Positions 63,826 to 64,000 of a stretch of DNA of 64,000 nucleotides are shown piece after piece; position 1 is the first letter of the stretch; each line of letters opens with the position of its first letter. The notes under the pieces were generated by a model, which saw only the letters and a list, made by a program, of their open reading frames with translations, was not told the origin of the DNA and did not search any database. Source of the DNA: Novosphingobium beihaiense. GTDB lineage: Bacteria > Pseudomonadota > Alphaproteobacteria > Sphingomonadales > Sphingomonadaceae. Made by a program: the position numbers and the translations under genes. The DNA lies in contig NZ_JALHLG010000016.1 of assembly GCF_022832375.1 (NCBI RefSeq), positions 58,789 to 122,788 of the forward strand, given 5' to 3'.

Positions 63826-63915
63826 GCCGATTTGGGCTCAGCGCAAGAAGCGAGGAGGGAGCAATGCTGAGGGCATTGTGACCGATGAGCGACGCAGCGC
63901 TGGGCCCAAATCGGC
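63826..63915. repeat. 90-bp palindromic element (REP/MITE-like or structured RNA)
   Basis: Two 19-base arms, GCCGATTTGGGCTCAGCGC (63826-63844) and its complement at 63897-63915, match at 18 of 19 positions. The 52-base centre has its own hairpin CAATGC-TGAGG-GCATTG (63862-63878). It lies 36 bases past the oxidoreductase stop. No ORF in it looks real. Its length and nested structure resemble dispersed intergenic palindromes; whether it recurs in the genome cannot be seen here. Confidence 0.6.
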
Positions 63916-64000
63916 CCGCCGCGGGGCGATTGCGCTCGATGGACTCGCTTCTCAGACGTGGTCAAATTACTGCATGATGCAGTCGGGCGAGGGCTTCAAC

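Noticed and set aside
1..64000. CRISPR array, prophage or insertion sequence
   Set aside because: No regularly spaced direct repeats, no cas, integrase, transposase or phage structural genes were seen on either strand.

Overview
The window is high-GC, densely packed bacterial DNA that reads as an alphaproteobacterium of the Sphingomonadales (Novosphingobium/Sphingobium-like). The grounds are very large TonB-dependent receptors, receptor-linked flavin halogenase-type proteins, an HME-RND metal efflux operon, the five-step histidine pathway with HutF and HutG, and many 4-base stop/start overlaps. This placement is inferred from gene content, not from a marker gene. There is no plasmid, phage or IS machinery; the only mobile-type signals are a degenerate tRNA-like sequence (60873-60947) and a 90-base palindromic element (63826-63915).

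Layout. 1-1.7 kb: start of an aldo/keto reductase and a drug-type MFS transporter. 1.8-9.2 kb: a complete hut locus, with hutC, hutF in reverse, and hutI-hutH-hutG-hutU as an overlapping operon; a perfect 18-bp palindrome between hutF and hutI is the likely HutC operator. 9.2-14.9 kb: a methionine S-methyltransferase-like gene (MmtN-type candidate), a tiny TusA-like ORF, then a class II aldolase divergent from a 2-hydroxyacid dehydrogenase, a TetR regulator and an aminotransferase, with two near-identical 15-mers flanking the dehydrogenase gene. 15-21.8 kb: a Cus/Sil-type copper/silver efflux operon with a Cys/His/Met-rich small exported protein at its head. 22-26.8 kb: an outer-membrane factor with a MacA/MacB-type ABC exporter.

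26.8-30.5 kb: an NTF2-like protein, an Old Yellow Enzyme, a luciferase-like flavoenzyme and a LysR regulator. 30.5-40.1 kb: a peptide/amide scavenging locus (two tandem exported M20/AbgB-like hydrolases, a TonB-dependent receptor, an Lrp regulator and an exported HExxH metalloprotease). 40.1-45.2 kb: a MarR-controlled aromatic-acid-type efflux operon (FUSC, DUF1656, HlyD, OMF).

45.6-60.7 kb is a coherent carbohydrate locus pointing to acetylated galactomannan or galactoglucomannan: a TonB-dependent receptor with two divergent tryptophan-halogenase-family proteins, a ROK sugar kinase, a sialate-O-acetylesterase-family esterase, a GH5 beta-mannanase, a type B carboxylesterase, a ROK repressor and a GH27 alpha-galactosidase. 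Three similar AT-rich sites lie in its promoter regions and could be a shared operator. 61-64 kb: a TetR regulator divergent from a molybdopterin oxidoreductase, then the palindromic element at the right edge.
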